The position numbers and the translations under genes are program-made. Source: Phytomonospora sp040655735 (GTDB taxonomy: Bacteria > Actinomycetota > Actinomycetes > Mycobacteriales > Micromonosporaceae). From it: a stretch of 64,000 bases of DNA. Position 1 is the first letter of the stretch; each line of letters starts with the position of its first letter. Positions 17,402 to 27,270 of this stretch are shown here, one piece after another. The DNA is taken from NCBI RefSeq assembly GCF_040655735.1, contig NZ_JBFAKK010000001.1, positions 496,001 to 560,000 of the forward strand. Direction: 5' to 3'. A model generated the notes under the pieces. It made no database searches. It saw nothing but the letters and a program-made list of their open reading frames with translations, and had not been told where the DNA came from.

Positions 17402-18897
17402 CCGTCCTCACGGTCGCGAATGCCTCGATCGGCGAGGTCGCGATCCTCGCCGCGCCGATCGACATCGGCGCCGGCCACCGGCTCGCCTACGACTGGGCGC
17501 CCGTGCCCGGCGCCGACGGTGTCGAGATCGCCTCGGGGGATCTCGCGATCGTGTCGGCCCCGGGGGAGGAGTCGCTGAGCATGCCCGTCACCGCCGACGG
17601 GAACTCGCTCATCGTCACCCCGCCGCCCAATGTGGACGTCAAGGCGCTCACCCTCGTCGGCATGCACCGCTTCGACGGTGAGGACAAGGTCGTCATCCGC
17701 TCCCAGGCCGACCTCGCCGGCCGTCTGTCGGTGCGCGTCGAACCGGCCACCGGCGGCGGTTTCGCCGCCCCCGTCTACAGCGTCCCGGCCGTCGGGGCAC
17801 ATGGGTCGGTTCCGGCGACGCTCACCGGCGCGAGCCTCGGCTACTCGCCGCAACCCGCCCTGCGCCTGCCGCCAGGGGTCCGTGCCAAACGCCTCCGGCT
17901 GAGCCTGGTCACCGGGGGGACACCCGAGGAGTTCGAGGAGCGGCCGTTCGGCGTCGACCGCGTCCAGGGCCTGCTCGTGCGCCCACCGCGAGACATCACC
18001 GTCACCGGACCCGATGGCACGAAGGTGCTCGACGTCCCCGGCGAGGCGACCGCGGGTCGCCGCTTCGGCGTCGACCTCCTGCCCGAGGCGCGCAAGCTGC
18101 TCTCGGCCGCCCTCTCCGACGGGCGGCCCCTGGCCGGGGAGTTCACCGTGCGCGGTGCCGCCGGTTCCAAGGTCAGGATCACCGGCGGCAAGGTCGTCGG
18201 CGCTCTTACCAGGACCTTCACCGGCGTACGCGGCACCGCTCTGCGAGGGCAATCCGTCGTACCCGCCGGCTTCGCCGCCGCCGTTCCCGACGAAGCGCGC
18301 GGTGACCTCACCGTCACCTATCTGGGACTGCGCGTCCTTACCGGACTGTCAGACCCGGAACCCACCCGGCAGGGCGGCATCGGCGGGCCCGTCCTCACCC
18401 CGGACGGCTCCGCCGCCACACGCCCCTTCCCGCCCGCGGGAATCGGACCGCATCCCCTCGCGCTCATCGGACTGATCGGCCGCGCGACCACCGAGTGCGC
18501 GCTCACCGCCACCCTGATCCGCGCCGACGGGACCGCTCTCGGACCGTCCGCCCAGACGCCGATCCCGGCCACCGGGCGGATCGGCCTCACCTGGATCGCC
18601 CTCCCGGCACCGATCACGGTGACCGAGCCCGTCTCGCTCACGGTCGCCGTCACCCGCGGCCGCTACCTCTGGGCCGCCGAAACCCACCCGCTGGCCAGAC
18701 TCGTCGTCGCCGACCCCGCGCCTCCCGCCACACCCCTCAGTCTCGGCGCGACCGTCCTCACCGAGGTCGCCGCCGCCGGGATCCACCTTCCCGCGCACAC
18801 GCTGCCCCCGGCGCCGCTGGCCACCGGCGCGCCGCTCGCCTCGGACCTGTTCCTCCAGGTCGACCTGTCCGACGTCGTGATGAGGTACCGACGATGA
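17398..18897 (+). CDS. unknown beta-rich structural protein
   Basis: A 499-residue protein not recognised. It is rich in beta strands and Gly/Pro/Val, with no signal peptide, no membrane segment and no cysteine motif, and contains several likely immunoglobulin-like or carbohydrate-binding-like modules (for example RFGVDLLPEARKLLSAALSD and VSLTVAVTRGRYLWAAETHP). It overlaps both neighbours by 4 bp and is therefore part of the same operon. A particle-surface or cargo-associated role is plausible. Whether it is a fibre, an adhesin or a component of the tail cap cannot be decided from the sequence. Confidence 0.55.
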   Translation: MTVLTVANASIGEVAILAAPIDIGAGHRLAYDWAPVPGADGVEIASGDLAIVSAPGEESLSMPVTADGNSLIVTPPPNVDVKALTLVGMHRFDGEDKVVIRSQADLAGRLSVRVEPATGGGFAAPVYSVPAVGAHGSVPATLTGASLGYSPQPALRLPPGVRAKRLRLSLVTGGTPEEFEERPFGVDRVQGLLVRPPRDITVTGPDGTKVLDVPGEATAGRRFGVDLLPEARKLLSAALSDGRPLAGEFTVRGAAGSKVRITGGKVVGALTRTFTGVRGTALRGQSVVPAGFAAAVPDEARGDLTVTYLGLRVLTGLSDPEPTRQGGIGGPVLTPDGSAATRPFPPAGIGPHPLALIGLIGRATTECALTATLIRADGTALGPSAQTPIPATGRIGLTWIALPAPITVTEPVSLTVAVTRGRYLWAAETHPLARLVVADPAPPATPLSLGATVLTEVAAAGIHLPAHTLPPAPLATGAPLASDLFLQVDLSDVVMRYRR

Positions 18898-21800
18898 GCC
18901 TGCTCGACGACCTCCAGAACATCGACCTCTCCGACATCCTCGACGCCCGCGCCGGCATCAGCGCCTCCGTCTCCACCGACGGAGTACAGGTCGTCATCGA
19001 CGGCGGCGCCGTCACCAGCGCCCTGGGGCCCCTCGGCGAACAGCTCACCGCCGTCGTCGACGCCCTCGACGACCCCGCCGCCCTGATGGCGCCCCTCCTG
19101 GCCCTGTTCACCGAGTTGCTCGACCGCGTCGGAGCCACCGACCTGCCCATCGCCGACCTGGCCCGCGCCGTCACCGAAGGCGTCGAGATCCTCGCCGGTG
19201 TCCTCAACGGAATCGCCGACGACCCCCTCTCTGCCGGCGGCGCCCTCGGCCAGGCCCTGCCCCAGGCCCTGGAGACCCTCGGCCGCAACGCCGGCGGCTA
19301 CGAACTCGCCGGCGGCGAGGGCATCGGTGCCTTCGGCGCGCTCATCACCCGCGCCGACGCCGGCCTCGGCGACCCGGCCGCGATCGCCGAACTCGCCCTC
19401 GACGTCCTCTCACCCTTCCCTCGCGACGCCCTCGACGGTCTGCGCGCGGCTGTCGCCGCCGTCCTCGCCGCCACCGGCGGCATCGCCCTTCCGGCCACCC
19501 GGACCCGGGGACTCGCCGACCGCTTCGACGCCGTGACCCTCGCCGCCGAGGCGGGAGACGCGGCCGGCGTCCTGCGCGCCGTCGCCGAACTCGACCGCGC
19601 CCGCGCGCAGGCGGTCGACGTCATCCGCGCCGACCTCGCCACCGTCACCGCGGCCATCGACCGCCTGCCCGTCGACGCGGTGGCAGGCGCGGTCGCCTCC
19701 GCCGGGAACGCGCTGGCCGGCGCCGAGAAGGGCGTCCTCGAACTCTTCGCCGAATGGAGCGCCGACGTCGCGAGCGTCCGCGCCATGATCGAAGGCCTCG
19801 ACCCCGCTACGGCCCTCGCACAACTCGACCCGCTCGTCGACCGGCTCGAAGCATTCCTCCGCGAGCACTTCGAAGCACCGATCACCGCGCTCGCCGACGT
19901 CGTCGGCGACGAGGTCCACGCCCTGTTCGCGCACGTCCCGATCCGCCCGGTGCGGCAGACCATCAGCGACGCCCTGCACGAGGCGGCGCAGGCGATCGCC
20001 GACGCCGACCTCGACGCTCCCGCCGAACAGATCCGCGCCGTCCTGGGCTCCCTGCGCGAGCTGATCGCCGACGTCGACCTCGCCGACCGCGTCCGCGACG
20101 CCCTCGGCGAGGTGACCGGCACCCTGACGACGGCCCTCGACGGCGTCATCGCCGCCATGGAGAGCGTGGCCGCCGCCGTCAACGCCGTCGCAGGTCCCGC
20201 CGCCGACGTGCTCGGCCGGGCCGTCGCCGCCGTCCAGGCGTTCCAGGAGGCCGTCACCGCGGTCACCGCGACCGTCGGCGCGATAGACCTCAACGCCGCC
20301 GTCGACGAGGTCATGGCCAAGGTCCGCGAGATCCGCGAGGCCGTCGAAGGCGTGCTCTCCGAGGTCCCGCTCCCCGAACCGGTCCGGCCCCTGGTCACGC
20401 AGCTGGCCGAGCAGCTCGAGGCCCTCAACCTCGACGGCGACCTCGCCGACATCCCCATCCTCGCGCCGATGCTCGACGTCGTCGGCCGCCTCGAACTCTC
20501 CGAGACCCTCGGCACTGTCGTCCACGAAGGACTCACCGCACTGCGCGACGCCGTCGCGGGCATCGTCCCCGCGCAGATGATCGCCGACATCGAAGCCGAG
20601 ATCCAAGCCGCCATCGACGTCGTCGCCGGCTTCGACCCCGCGAGCCTGCTGTCCGGCGTCACCGAACTCCTCGACGGCGTCGCCGGCCGGATCGAGGCGA
20701 TCGACCTCGCCTCCATCGGCGCCGCGGCACACGGACCCTTCACCGAACTCCTCGCCGCCTGGGACCGCGTGCGCCCCAGCACCCTGCTCGCCCCCGTCTC
20801 GGCCGCCTACCGATCCATCCTCTCCGGGATCCCGGTGCCCACACCCGAAGCCGCGATCGGCACGGTCGGCGCACGGGTCGACTCCGCCGCGGATCAAGCC
20901 GGCCGCGCCGCCACCGCCCCACTCGCCCAGGCCGTCCCCGGCGCCGAACCCGCGCCCGCCGGGAACACCCCGCCCGCCGCCCCCGCACCGCCCACCGAGG
21001 CCGACCTCGCCGACCTGCGCCCCGGCGACGTCATCCGCCTCTTCGGCTACCTTCCGGGCAAACTCCGGCAGGCCCTCGCCGAACTCGACGCCGGACCCGC
21101 CGGACAGGCACTCGACACGATCGACGCCTTCATCGGCGGCCTCGCCCGCGACCTGCGGCGCCTGGCCACCGAACTCGCCGAGATCGAACGCCGCCTCGAC
21201 ACCGGACTCGACGCCCTCGTCGCACCACTCGCGCCGGCGCACGCGCGCGCTCAGATCGCCGTGCAGGCCAACTTCTCCGGCGGCGGCCTCGACCTGCAGA
21301 TCGCCCTCGGCGGCGTCAACCGCAGCGGCCCCGCGGCCTTCCGCGCCGACCTTTCCGCGCACACCGCCGAGGCGCGCGGCCGCGTCGCCGGCGCCGGAAC
21401 CCGCCACGCCTCGATCGCCGCGCGACTCCACCACATCGCCGCCGCCCTCGAAGCCTCCCACCTCGCGCGGCTCTCCGGCGGACTCGACGACCTCCTCGCC
21501 GCCCTCGACCCCGAACCCCTCGCCGTCGAGGTCGACGAACTCGTCTACGCCGTCATCCTCAAGGCGCCCGAACTCTTCGAGGCCATCGGCCCCGCCCTCG
21601 ACGCCGCCGTCGAACGCGCCCGCGCCCTCTTCGGCGCGCTCAACCCCGCGGCCCTCGCCCAACGCGTCCTGCGCGCGGCCGTCGACGCCGTCCAGGAGGA
21701 ACTCGCCGTCCTCGATCCGGCACTGCTCGCCGCCGAACTCGACGAGATCCACCAGGCCGTCCGCACCTCCCTCGCCGCCTACGACCCCGCCCTGCTCGCC

Positions 21801-22148
21801 GCCGAACTCGCCGGGGTGCAGGCGGAGGTCGTCGCCGCGCTGCGCGAGATCGACCCGGCCGTGATGCTCGGCGATCTCGGCGACCTGGACGGGCTCCTCG
21901 AACGCGCCGCCCAGGCGCTTCCCACCGGCATCCTCACCGGCTTCCCCGAGCAGCTCACGGCGCTCGACGAGGCTTTCGCCGCCGTCGACCTCGACGCGAT
22001 CCTGGAGACGGTGGCGGGTCTGGCGCCGGAGATCCTCGAAGCCTTCCAGCACGCCCTCGACGGCGTGCGCAACGAGATCGTCGCCCTCCTCGAATCGCTG
22101 CGGTACGCCACCGCCCGCATCGAGGCCAGCGTGGAGGTGAGCACATGA
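18894..22148 (+). CDS. giant helical repeat protein, candidate tape measure
   Basis: A 1084-residue, Ala/Leu/Asp/Val-rich, almost wholly helical protein without cysteine-rich or enzymatic motifs. A proline/alanine-rich break lies at about residues 680-705. Near residues 940-1000 there is a 23-residue repeat, each unit starting DPALLAAEL or DPAVML. Length-determining tape-measure proteins of contractile tails are long helical repeat proteins, and no other gene in the operon fits. If it is one, about 1.5 angstroms per residue would give a tube of roughly 150-160 nm. Its place near the 3' end, after the fibre genes and before the toxin, matches the tape-measure position in Afp/PVC loci but not in P2. 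An effector-packaging scaffold is the alternative. Confidence 0.55.
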   Translation: MSLLDDLQNIDLSDILDARAGISASVSTDGVQVVIDGGAVTSALGPLGEQLTAVVDALDDPAALMAPLLALFTELLDRVGATDLPIADLARAVTEGVEILAGVLNGIADDPLSAGGALGQALPQALETLGRNAGGYELAGGEGIGAFGALITRADAGLGDPAAIAELALDVLSPFPRDALDGLRAAVAAVLAATGGIALPATRTRGLADRFDAVTLAAEAGDAAGVLRAVAELDRARAQAVDVIRADLATVTAAIDRLPVDAVAGAVASAGNALAGAEKGVLELFAEWSADVASVRAMIEGLDPATALAQLDPLVDRLEAFLREHFEAPITALADVVGDEVHALFAHVPIRPVRQTISDALHEAAQAIADADLDAPAEQIRAVLGSLRELIADVDLADRVRDALGEVTGTLTTALDGVIAAMESVAAAVNAVAGPAADVLGRAVAAVQAFQEAVTAVTATVGAIDLNAAVDEVMAKVREIREAVEGVLSEVPLPEPVRPLVTQLAEQLEALNLDGDLADIPILAPMLDVVGRLELSETLGTVVHEGLTALRDAVAGIVPAQMIADIEAEIQAAIDVVAGFDPASLLSGVTELLDGVAGRIEAIDLASIGAAAHGPFTELLAAWDRVRPSTLLAPVSAAYRSILSGIPVPTPEAAIGTVGARVDSAADQAGRAATAPLAQAVPGAEPAPAGNTPPAAPAPPTEADLADLRPGDVIRLFGYLPGKLRQALAELDAGPAGQALDTIDAFIGGLARDLRRLATELAEIERRLDTGLDALVAPLAPAHARAQIAVQANFSGGGLDLQIALGGVNRSGPAAFRADLSAHTAEARGRVAGAGTRHASIAARLHHIAAALEASHLARLSGGLDDLLAALDPEPLAVEVDELVYAVILKAPELFEAIGPALDAAVERARALFGALNPAALAQRVLRAAVDAVQEELAVLDPALLAAELDEIHQAVRTSLAAYDPALLAAELAGVQAEVVAALREIDPAVMLGDLGDLDGLLERAAQALPTGILTGFPEQLTALDEAFAAVDLDAILETVAGLAPEILEAFQHALDGVRNEIVALLESLRYATARIEASVEVST

Positions 22149-25100
22149 TCCGCTATCGCCTGACCGTGCCCGGCACGTGTTTCCAGCTCGACGTCGCCCG
22201 CGCCGAGGACGGCCGCCTCCTCGAACTGCGCTGCGGCGAGCGCGTGCACGCCCGCTGGGACGGCGAGGCGCTGCATCTCGGCGACGGCCTCGCGCGGATC
22301 GCCTCGCGCCCGCACGCCGACGGGTTCAGCCGGACCGTGGAGACGCCCACCGCGCGGTGGACCGAGAACTACCGCTGGGACGGCGACGAGCGGCTCGTCC
22401 ACGTTGACGGCATGGAGATCCGGCGCGACGAGCAGGGCCGTGTCACGGCCTGCGTCGACGCCGGGCGGGTCTGGCGCTACGGGTACGCCGGCCGCGATCT
22501 CGCCGTCATCGACACACCGGACGGGCCCCGGCATCTCACCGCCGCCGAGGACGGCCGACCGGTGGGCGTTCGCGTCCAGGGCGCCCGCCGGCGCCTTGAC
22601 TACGGTCCGGACGGGGCGCGGCCCGCCGCCGTTCCGGGAAGCTGGCACCACGACGAGGCCGGCCGGCTGTGGACCGTCATCGGCGAGGACGGCCGCGTCG
22701 AGGCCACCTATCTCTGGGACGGCGCCGCGTGCCTCGGGCGCGTCGACGGCCCGCCCGATCGTCCACTGTCGACGGTCTACTCGCTGGACCCGAGCGGCAC
22801 GCCCGTCCGCCTCATCCGGCATGACGAGGCGGTGCGCGTCCCGCGCGACGCCTTCGGCGAATCACTCCTGGCCCACGACGGCGCGCCGGGTCTGTTCGGC
22901 GGGGCGGTCCACAGCGGATTCGTGCACCTGCCCGCCCGGACTCTCGATCCGCGCACCGGCTCCTTCTGCGCCGCCGATCCCTTCCACGGCGGCGGCGATG
23001 ATCCCCGGCGCTCGGAGGGCTACCGGGGAGACCTGCCGATCGAGACCGGCGCCGCCGGGCCCTACGCGATCTGCCGCCACGACCCGGTCGGCCGCACCGA
23101 CCCGACCGGCGCGATCTCCTGGTGGCTGCCGCTGTCTGACTTCACCTGGGGTCTCCAGAACAACATCGTCTCGCTGCTCGGCCTGGACTTCACGGTGAAC
23201 TGGTGGGGGAGCCTGTTCAGCGGGCAGCCCGGCCGCTTCTTCCACTTCGACGGGGTGTCCACCAGCGACCGCATCGGCGCCTACGCCCTGCGGCGGGACG
23301 GTGTCTTCTCCGGGAGCCGGGCCTTCACCTTCGCCCACACCATGTTCGTCAACGACGAGGGACTGCGCCGCGTCACCAACGCCGAGCTGTTCCACCCCAC
23401 CGCGGCTTTCAGCCCCACCTACTACGGCAGCGTCCTTCGCATGGCCCGCACCGGGGCCGAGGGACCGCCGCCGCTGCTGCTCGCCGGGGACTCCTCACTC
23501 CCCGCGTCGCCGCTGACCTGGGGCCGGGGCGGGGGACCGGCGACCGCCGCGATCCCCGGCACGCCCGCGACGGTCTTCCCCGAAGGCGGCCTGTTCTTCA
23601 CCCAGCCCGGGGACATGCCGTGGCGGGCCGGGACCGACGCCACCCTCACCGAACTGTTCCCGGCGGGCACGCCCGCGCAGGGCGCCTTCACCGCCGGGAC
23701 GCTGTCGGCGGCCATCACCGGCGCCGCCGGGCTGGCGGCCGCGCGCACCGAGCAGTACGGCGTCGCCGACCTCGCGGCCCTGGTGGCGGCGACCCCGCGC
23801 GAGACCTTCGCCGGCGGCACGGTCAACGGCACCGTCGTCTCCTTCACCGGCGTCGATCCCGGCGATGTGCGGCCGGGCCAGACCGTCCTGTTCGACGGTG
23901 TGCCCGAGGTCGTCACCACCGTCACCGTCACCTGCGAGTTCGACCGTGCCCTCACCGGCCTGACCGGGACGCTGACCCTCAGCCAGGTCGCCACGACCGG
24001 CCTCGCCTACGACGCGACCCTCCTGCCCGACGGCAGCCTCGCCGTGGCGCCCACGACGACCGCCGGCGGGATACGCACCCAGTTCCCGCGCTTCACCGCC
24101 GGGAACCTGGTCCAGGTCGCCTGGGCCTCGGCGACCCAGCCGGGACCCGACGAGTTCGCCGTCGCCGCCGCCGACGGGGGACACCTGACGCTCACCGGCG
24201 GCCGTGCTCCGCTCCCCGGCGACGCCACCGGCATCACCGTCACACTTCTCACGCCTTTGGCCGCGCCCGGCGGCAGTGTCGCCCAGGGCCGCGCCGGAGC
24301 GCTCGTCGCCGGTGCCACGGCGACCTTCGACCTGTGGCGGGCCGACCAGTCGACCGCCTGGACGGGCGCGAACACGATGCTCGCCGTCAGCGACGCCACC
24401 GCATCGCGGCCGGTGCGGATGGCGGCCGCCGCGACCCCGCCGGTCCCGCCCGACTGGAGTCTCACGCTCGCCGCCGCGCCCGCGGTCACCGCACCGGTCA
24501 CGATCGTCGTGCCGCCGGCTCCGACGTCGACCCAGTACTACGCGACGGTGACCACGATCGGGGCCACCACGTCCCTCGCCGATCCCGACACCAGGGGGAC
24601 CGAGCCCACCGGCGGCAATCTCGTCATCGCCACCGGCTTCGCGCCCGGCGCGACCCCGGTCGCCGCCGGGCGCGCCGAGAGCGCCGCCAGCCGTGTCGCC
24701 GAGGCCGAGGAGGACTTCGAGACCGACAAGTTCCAGGGCCTGATGGACCACGAGCTGATGCACACCGTGCAGTCGCAGCGGCTGGGTCCCTGGTTGCTGG
24801 CGTGCTTCCCGCTCGGCCTGTTCGAGCTCGGCCGCATCGCCCCCGCACTGCGCGACTTCGACATGCCCGACTACTCCGCCTTCGGCTCGGCGACCCTCGC
24901 GGCAGCCGAACCCGGCAGGCGGATCCTGACCATCGGCGACGCCGCCGGCGTCGGCTACGGCAGCGGGGACGACGTCCAGATCTGGAACGCCGGCCAGCAG
25001 TCGGTCGTCAAGCTCGGCGAGGTCTCGGGCGCCGGCGGCTTCGTCGTCAACGTCTCCGGGGTCGGCCCCGACGGGCCGGTGAGCATCCGCAAGGTCAACA

Positions 25101-27265
25101 CCGGCACCGGACTGACCTGGTACCGCTCCTTCTACAACGCCATCAGCCTGCTCACGCACACCGGGATGATGAACCTCGTCGCCGGGACCATCTGGGGCGG
25201 ACTGTTCTTCCTCATCGGGCGCGGGGTCGAGGCCATCGACCGCGCGTTCAACGAGATCACCAGCCCCGCCGAGTTCGACGGCACCGACGAACTCGTGCTG
25301 CGCCTGCGCCCCACCGGCAGCGACACGCAGAAGGAGAACACGATCGGGCACTTCCGCGGCGCGCGGCGGATCCTGATCAAGCAGAACGACAACTCCCTCC
25401 TCCGGGAGATCGCCGACGCCTCGGGCTCGCCGCTGCTGCGGCTGGCGACGCCCACCGCCTTGTCCGGCGACGTGACCGTCTCGCTCGACACCACGCAGGG
25501 CTCGGTGTGGGACGGCTACGACTACTACCCGGTCTCCGTCCCCGACGGCACAAGCCCCGGCACCGTCAAGGTGGAGCCCGCCGGGAGTAAAACGCTCACC
25601 CTCCACATCCACGACCGCGTGGCCGTCGAGTTCGCCGACGCCAACGGATCGAACTCCAACTCGGTGACCACCTACGTCTCCCATGTCCGCCCCGACGGCC
25701 TCGTCGAGCTGGAGAACCCGCCGTTCCTGGACGGCCGCCCGGCCGCGATCGGCCGGATCGCCAAGATCGCCTCTACCGACGGCGCCGGCTGGTGGGACAG
25801 CTGGCTCATGGAGCGCATGGGCATGGGCTGGATGCGCTGGATCTTCGACCCATACGGGCAGCTCACACTGCGTACCAACCCCGAGCACAACTCCGCCGGG
25901 GAGATCGTCGGCCGCGTCTTTCGCTACCTGATCGGCGGGAAGTCGTGGAGCATGGTCCCGCCGGTGTTCGGCTACTTCTGGTGGGACAACCTGTTCAACC
26001 AGCCTTCCAACGGCTACCGGTCCAAAATGGAGCAGGAGGCCTCCCAGGAGAGCGGGCGCCTCTACAGCGCCGAAGGGCGCCTGCGGATCGCGCCCGCCGT
26101 GGTCGGCGACGTCGGCCGTTACTGGTTCTTCGTCACCAGCAACCAGGATCCGCTGCTGATCGGCAGCCAGGACGAACCCGGCGTGACCGTCCCGCAGGTG
26201 CCGACCGTGATGCCGCAGGTGACCGCCGAGACCTCCGGGACCGTCCCGCCGTTCAACAAGGACGCCTCCGGCGGTCCGCGGACCGCCGTGCCCGGGGCAC
26301 CCGACGACCCGGGCGGGTGCGTGCCCGACGTCTTCTTCGACAAGACCCCCGCCGGCGAGCCGACCGGCCCCGCCCGGTCGTTCCAGTTCACCGACCGGGG
26401 CGCCATTCCCGTCGGGCCGGCCACCGCCTACTCGGTCGGGATGCACACCGCCTTCTGCCGTCCCGGCAAGCACCGGATCACCCTCGCCAATGGCTTCACC
26501 GACGGTGACAGCGAGACCAAGGCCCGCGACGCCCAAGACCGCGACCTGCAACGCGTTTACTACGAGCCGACAATCGCCGACGTCGCCGTCACCCTCGGCG
26601 GGATCCCGGTCGCCGAGGGCGCCACGGTACGGCTCCTCGCCGGGCAGCGCGCGCCGCTCGTCGTGACTCCCGGCGGCGCAGGCCGCAAGCACGCGCTGAC
26701 CGTCGTGCGCCCCGCCGACGGACCGGTGCGCACGGCCGACGACGGCGACACGCTCATCGCCGCTGCGGCCGTGACCGGCGCGCCCGCCGAGATCACCCGC
26801 CGCTACCGTCCCGGCGCCGATGGCCTGCACACCGACGGCGGCCTCGCCGGCCGCCGCGTTCATCTCGGCGGCGATGTGCACATCCCCGTCCGCGTCTTCT
26901 CCGTCGACGTGTCCACGACCCTGATCCTGCGGTCGGCGGCCGCGTTCGACCCCGCCGATCCCGAGTCGAACGCGGTCACCACCCTGCATCCCGGCCAGCC
27001 GGTCTTCCTGGTCCTGCCGGTGACCACCACGGGAGCGCCGACCGTGTCACCGGCGGGAGCGGTGAACATGACCGTGACGCCCGTGTCGCCCGTGCCCGCA
27101 GCTTTGACGGCGTTCGTCGGCGACGGCACGGTCCTCGAACTCTCCTTCGAGGCGCCGACGGCCACGACACCGTTCACGATCGGTGTGCCGGCCGCCATTC
27201 CCGGAGCGCCCGCCGAGCCGCCGGTGCCACTGGTCACCGGGGCGCTGACGCTGGAGACGACCTGA
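22145..27265 (+). CDS. Rhs-type giant protein with HELMH metallopeptidase motif
   Basis: A 1706-residue protein, last gene of the contractile operon and probably its payload. Residues 1-310 look like a reduced Rhs/YD-repeat region (NYRWDGDERLVHVDGMEIRR, VWRYGYAGRDLAVIDTP). They end in the Rhs core signature PARTLDPRTGSFCAADPFHG and DPVGRTDPTG (D313), the place where Rhs toxins are often cleaved. The following 1390 residues are much longer than usual Rhs tips. They contain a zincin motif HELMHTVQSQ at 869-878 (HExxH), resembling the HELTHxxQ motif of DUF4157-type peptidases found in injection-system loci. Two hydrophobic stretches (around LLACFPLGLFELG and TIWGGLFFLIG) and C-terminal Ig-like beta domains follow. 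No immunity gene is evident. The start ATG overlaps the previous stop. Confidence 0.75.
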   Translation: MIRYRLTVPGTCFQLDVARAEDGRLLELRCGERVHARWDGEALHLGDGLARIASRPHADGFSRTVETPTARWTENYRWDGDERLVHVDGMEIRRDEQGRVTACVDAGRVWRYGYAGRDLAVIDTPDGPRHLTAAEDGRPVGVRVQGARRRLDYGPDGARPAAVPGSWHHDEAGRLWTVIGEDGRVEATYLWDGAACLGRVDGPPDRPLSTVYSLDPSGTPVRLIRHDEAVRVPRDAFGESLLAHDGAPGLFGGAVHSGFVHLPARTLDPRTGSFCAADPFHGGGDDPRRSEGYRGDLPIETGAAGPYAICRHDPVGRTDPTGAISWWLPLSDFTWGLQNNIVSLLGLDFTVNWWGSLFSGQPGRFFHFDGVSTSDRIGAYALRRDGVFSGSRAFTFAHTMFVNDEGLRRVTNAELFHPTAAFSPTYYGSVLRMARTGAEGPPPLLLAGDSSLPASPLTWGRGGGPATAAIPGTPATVFPEGGLFFTQPGDMPWRAGTDATLTELFPAGTPAQGAFTAGTLSAAITGAAGLAAARTEQYGVADLAALVAATPRETFAGGTVNGTVVSFTGVDPGDVRPGQTVLFDGVPEVVTTVTVTCEFDRALTGLTGTLTLSQVATTGLAYDATLLPDGSLAVAPTTTAGGIRTQFPRFTAGNLVQVAWASATQPGPDEFAVAAADGGHLTLTGGRAPLPGDATGITVTLLTPLAAPGGSVAQGRAGALVAGATATFDLWRADQSTAWTGANTMLAVSDATASRPVRMAAAATPPVPPDWSLTLAAAPAVTAPVTIVVPPAPTSTQYYATVTTIGATTSLADPDTRGTEPTGGNLVIATGFAPGATPVAAGRAESAASRVAEAEEDFETDKFQGLMDHELMHTVQSQRLGPWLLACFPLGLFELGRIAPALRDFDMPDYSAFGSATLAAAEPGRRILTIGDAAGVGYGSGDDVQIWNAGQQSVVKLGEVSGAGGFVVNVSGVGPDGPVSIRKVNTGTGLTWYRSFYNAISLLTHTGMMNLVAGTIWGGLFFLIGRGVEAIDRAFNEITSPAEFDGTDELVLRLRPTGSDTQKENTIGHFRGARRILIKQNDNSLLREIADASGSPLLRLATPTALSGDVTVSLDTTQGSVWDGYDYYPVSVPDGTSPGTVKVEPAGSKTLTLHIHDRVAVEFADANGSNSNSVTTYVSHVRPDGLVELENPPFLDGRPAAIGRIAKIASTDGAGWWDSWLMERMGMGWMRWIFDPYGQLTLRTNPEHNSAGEIVGRVFRYLIGGKSWSMVPPVFGYFWWDNLFNQPSNGYRSKMEQEASQESGRLYSAEGRLRIAPAVVGDVGRYWFFVTSNQDPLLIGSQDEPGVTVPQVPTVMPQVTAETSGTVPPFNKDASGGPRTAVPGAPDDPGGCVPDVFFDKTPAGEPTGPARSFQFTDRGAIPVGPATAYSVGMHTAFCRPGKHRITLANGFTDGDSETKARDAQDRDLQRVYYEPTIADVAVTLGGIPVAEGATVRLLAGQRAPLVVTPGGAGRKHALTVVRPADGPVRTADDGDTLIAAAAVTGAPAEITRRYRPGADGLHTDGGLAGRRVHLGGDVHIPVRVFSVDVSTTLILRSAAAFDPADPESNAVTTLHPGQPVFLVLPVTTTGAPTVSPAGAVNMTVTPVSPVPAALTAFVGDGTVLELSFEAPTATTPFTIGVPAAIPGAPAEPPVPLVTGALTLETT

Positions 27266-27270
27266 GTCCC

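Noticed and set aside
19754..22144. In-frame upstream extension of the Rhs gene giving a 2503-codon reading frame
   Set aside because: The extension overlaps the helical tape-measure candidate and is Arg/Pro-rich noise; the protein-like sequence starts at ATG 22145, which overlaps the previous stop.
18894..22148. CRISPR array or DNA repeat array
   Set aside because: The repetition is at the protein level (degenerate 23-residue helical units); the DNA repeats are imperfect and have no spacer structure. No CRISPR array was seen anywhere.
4176..27265. Prophage or defective prophage
   Set aside because: No capsid, portal, terminase, integrase, holin or endolysin gene and no attachment-site repeats; only tail functions are present, ending in an Rhs toxin.
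4176..27265. Type VI secretion system
   Set aside because: No TssJLM membrane complex, no ClpV, and a single full-length sheath gene instead of TssB/TssC; a Gram-positive host also argues against it.
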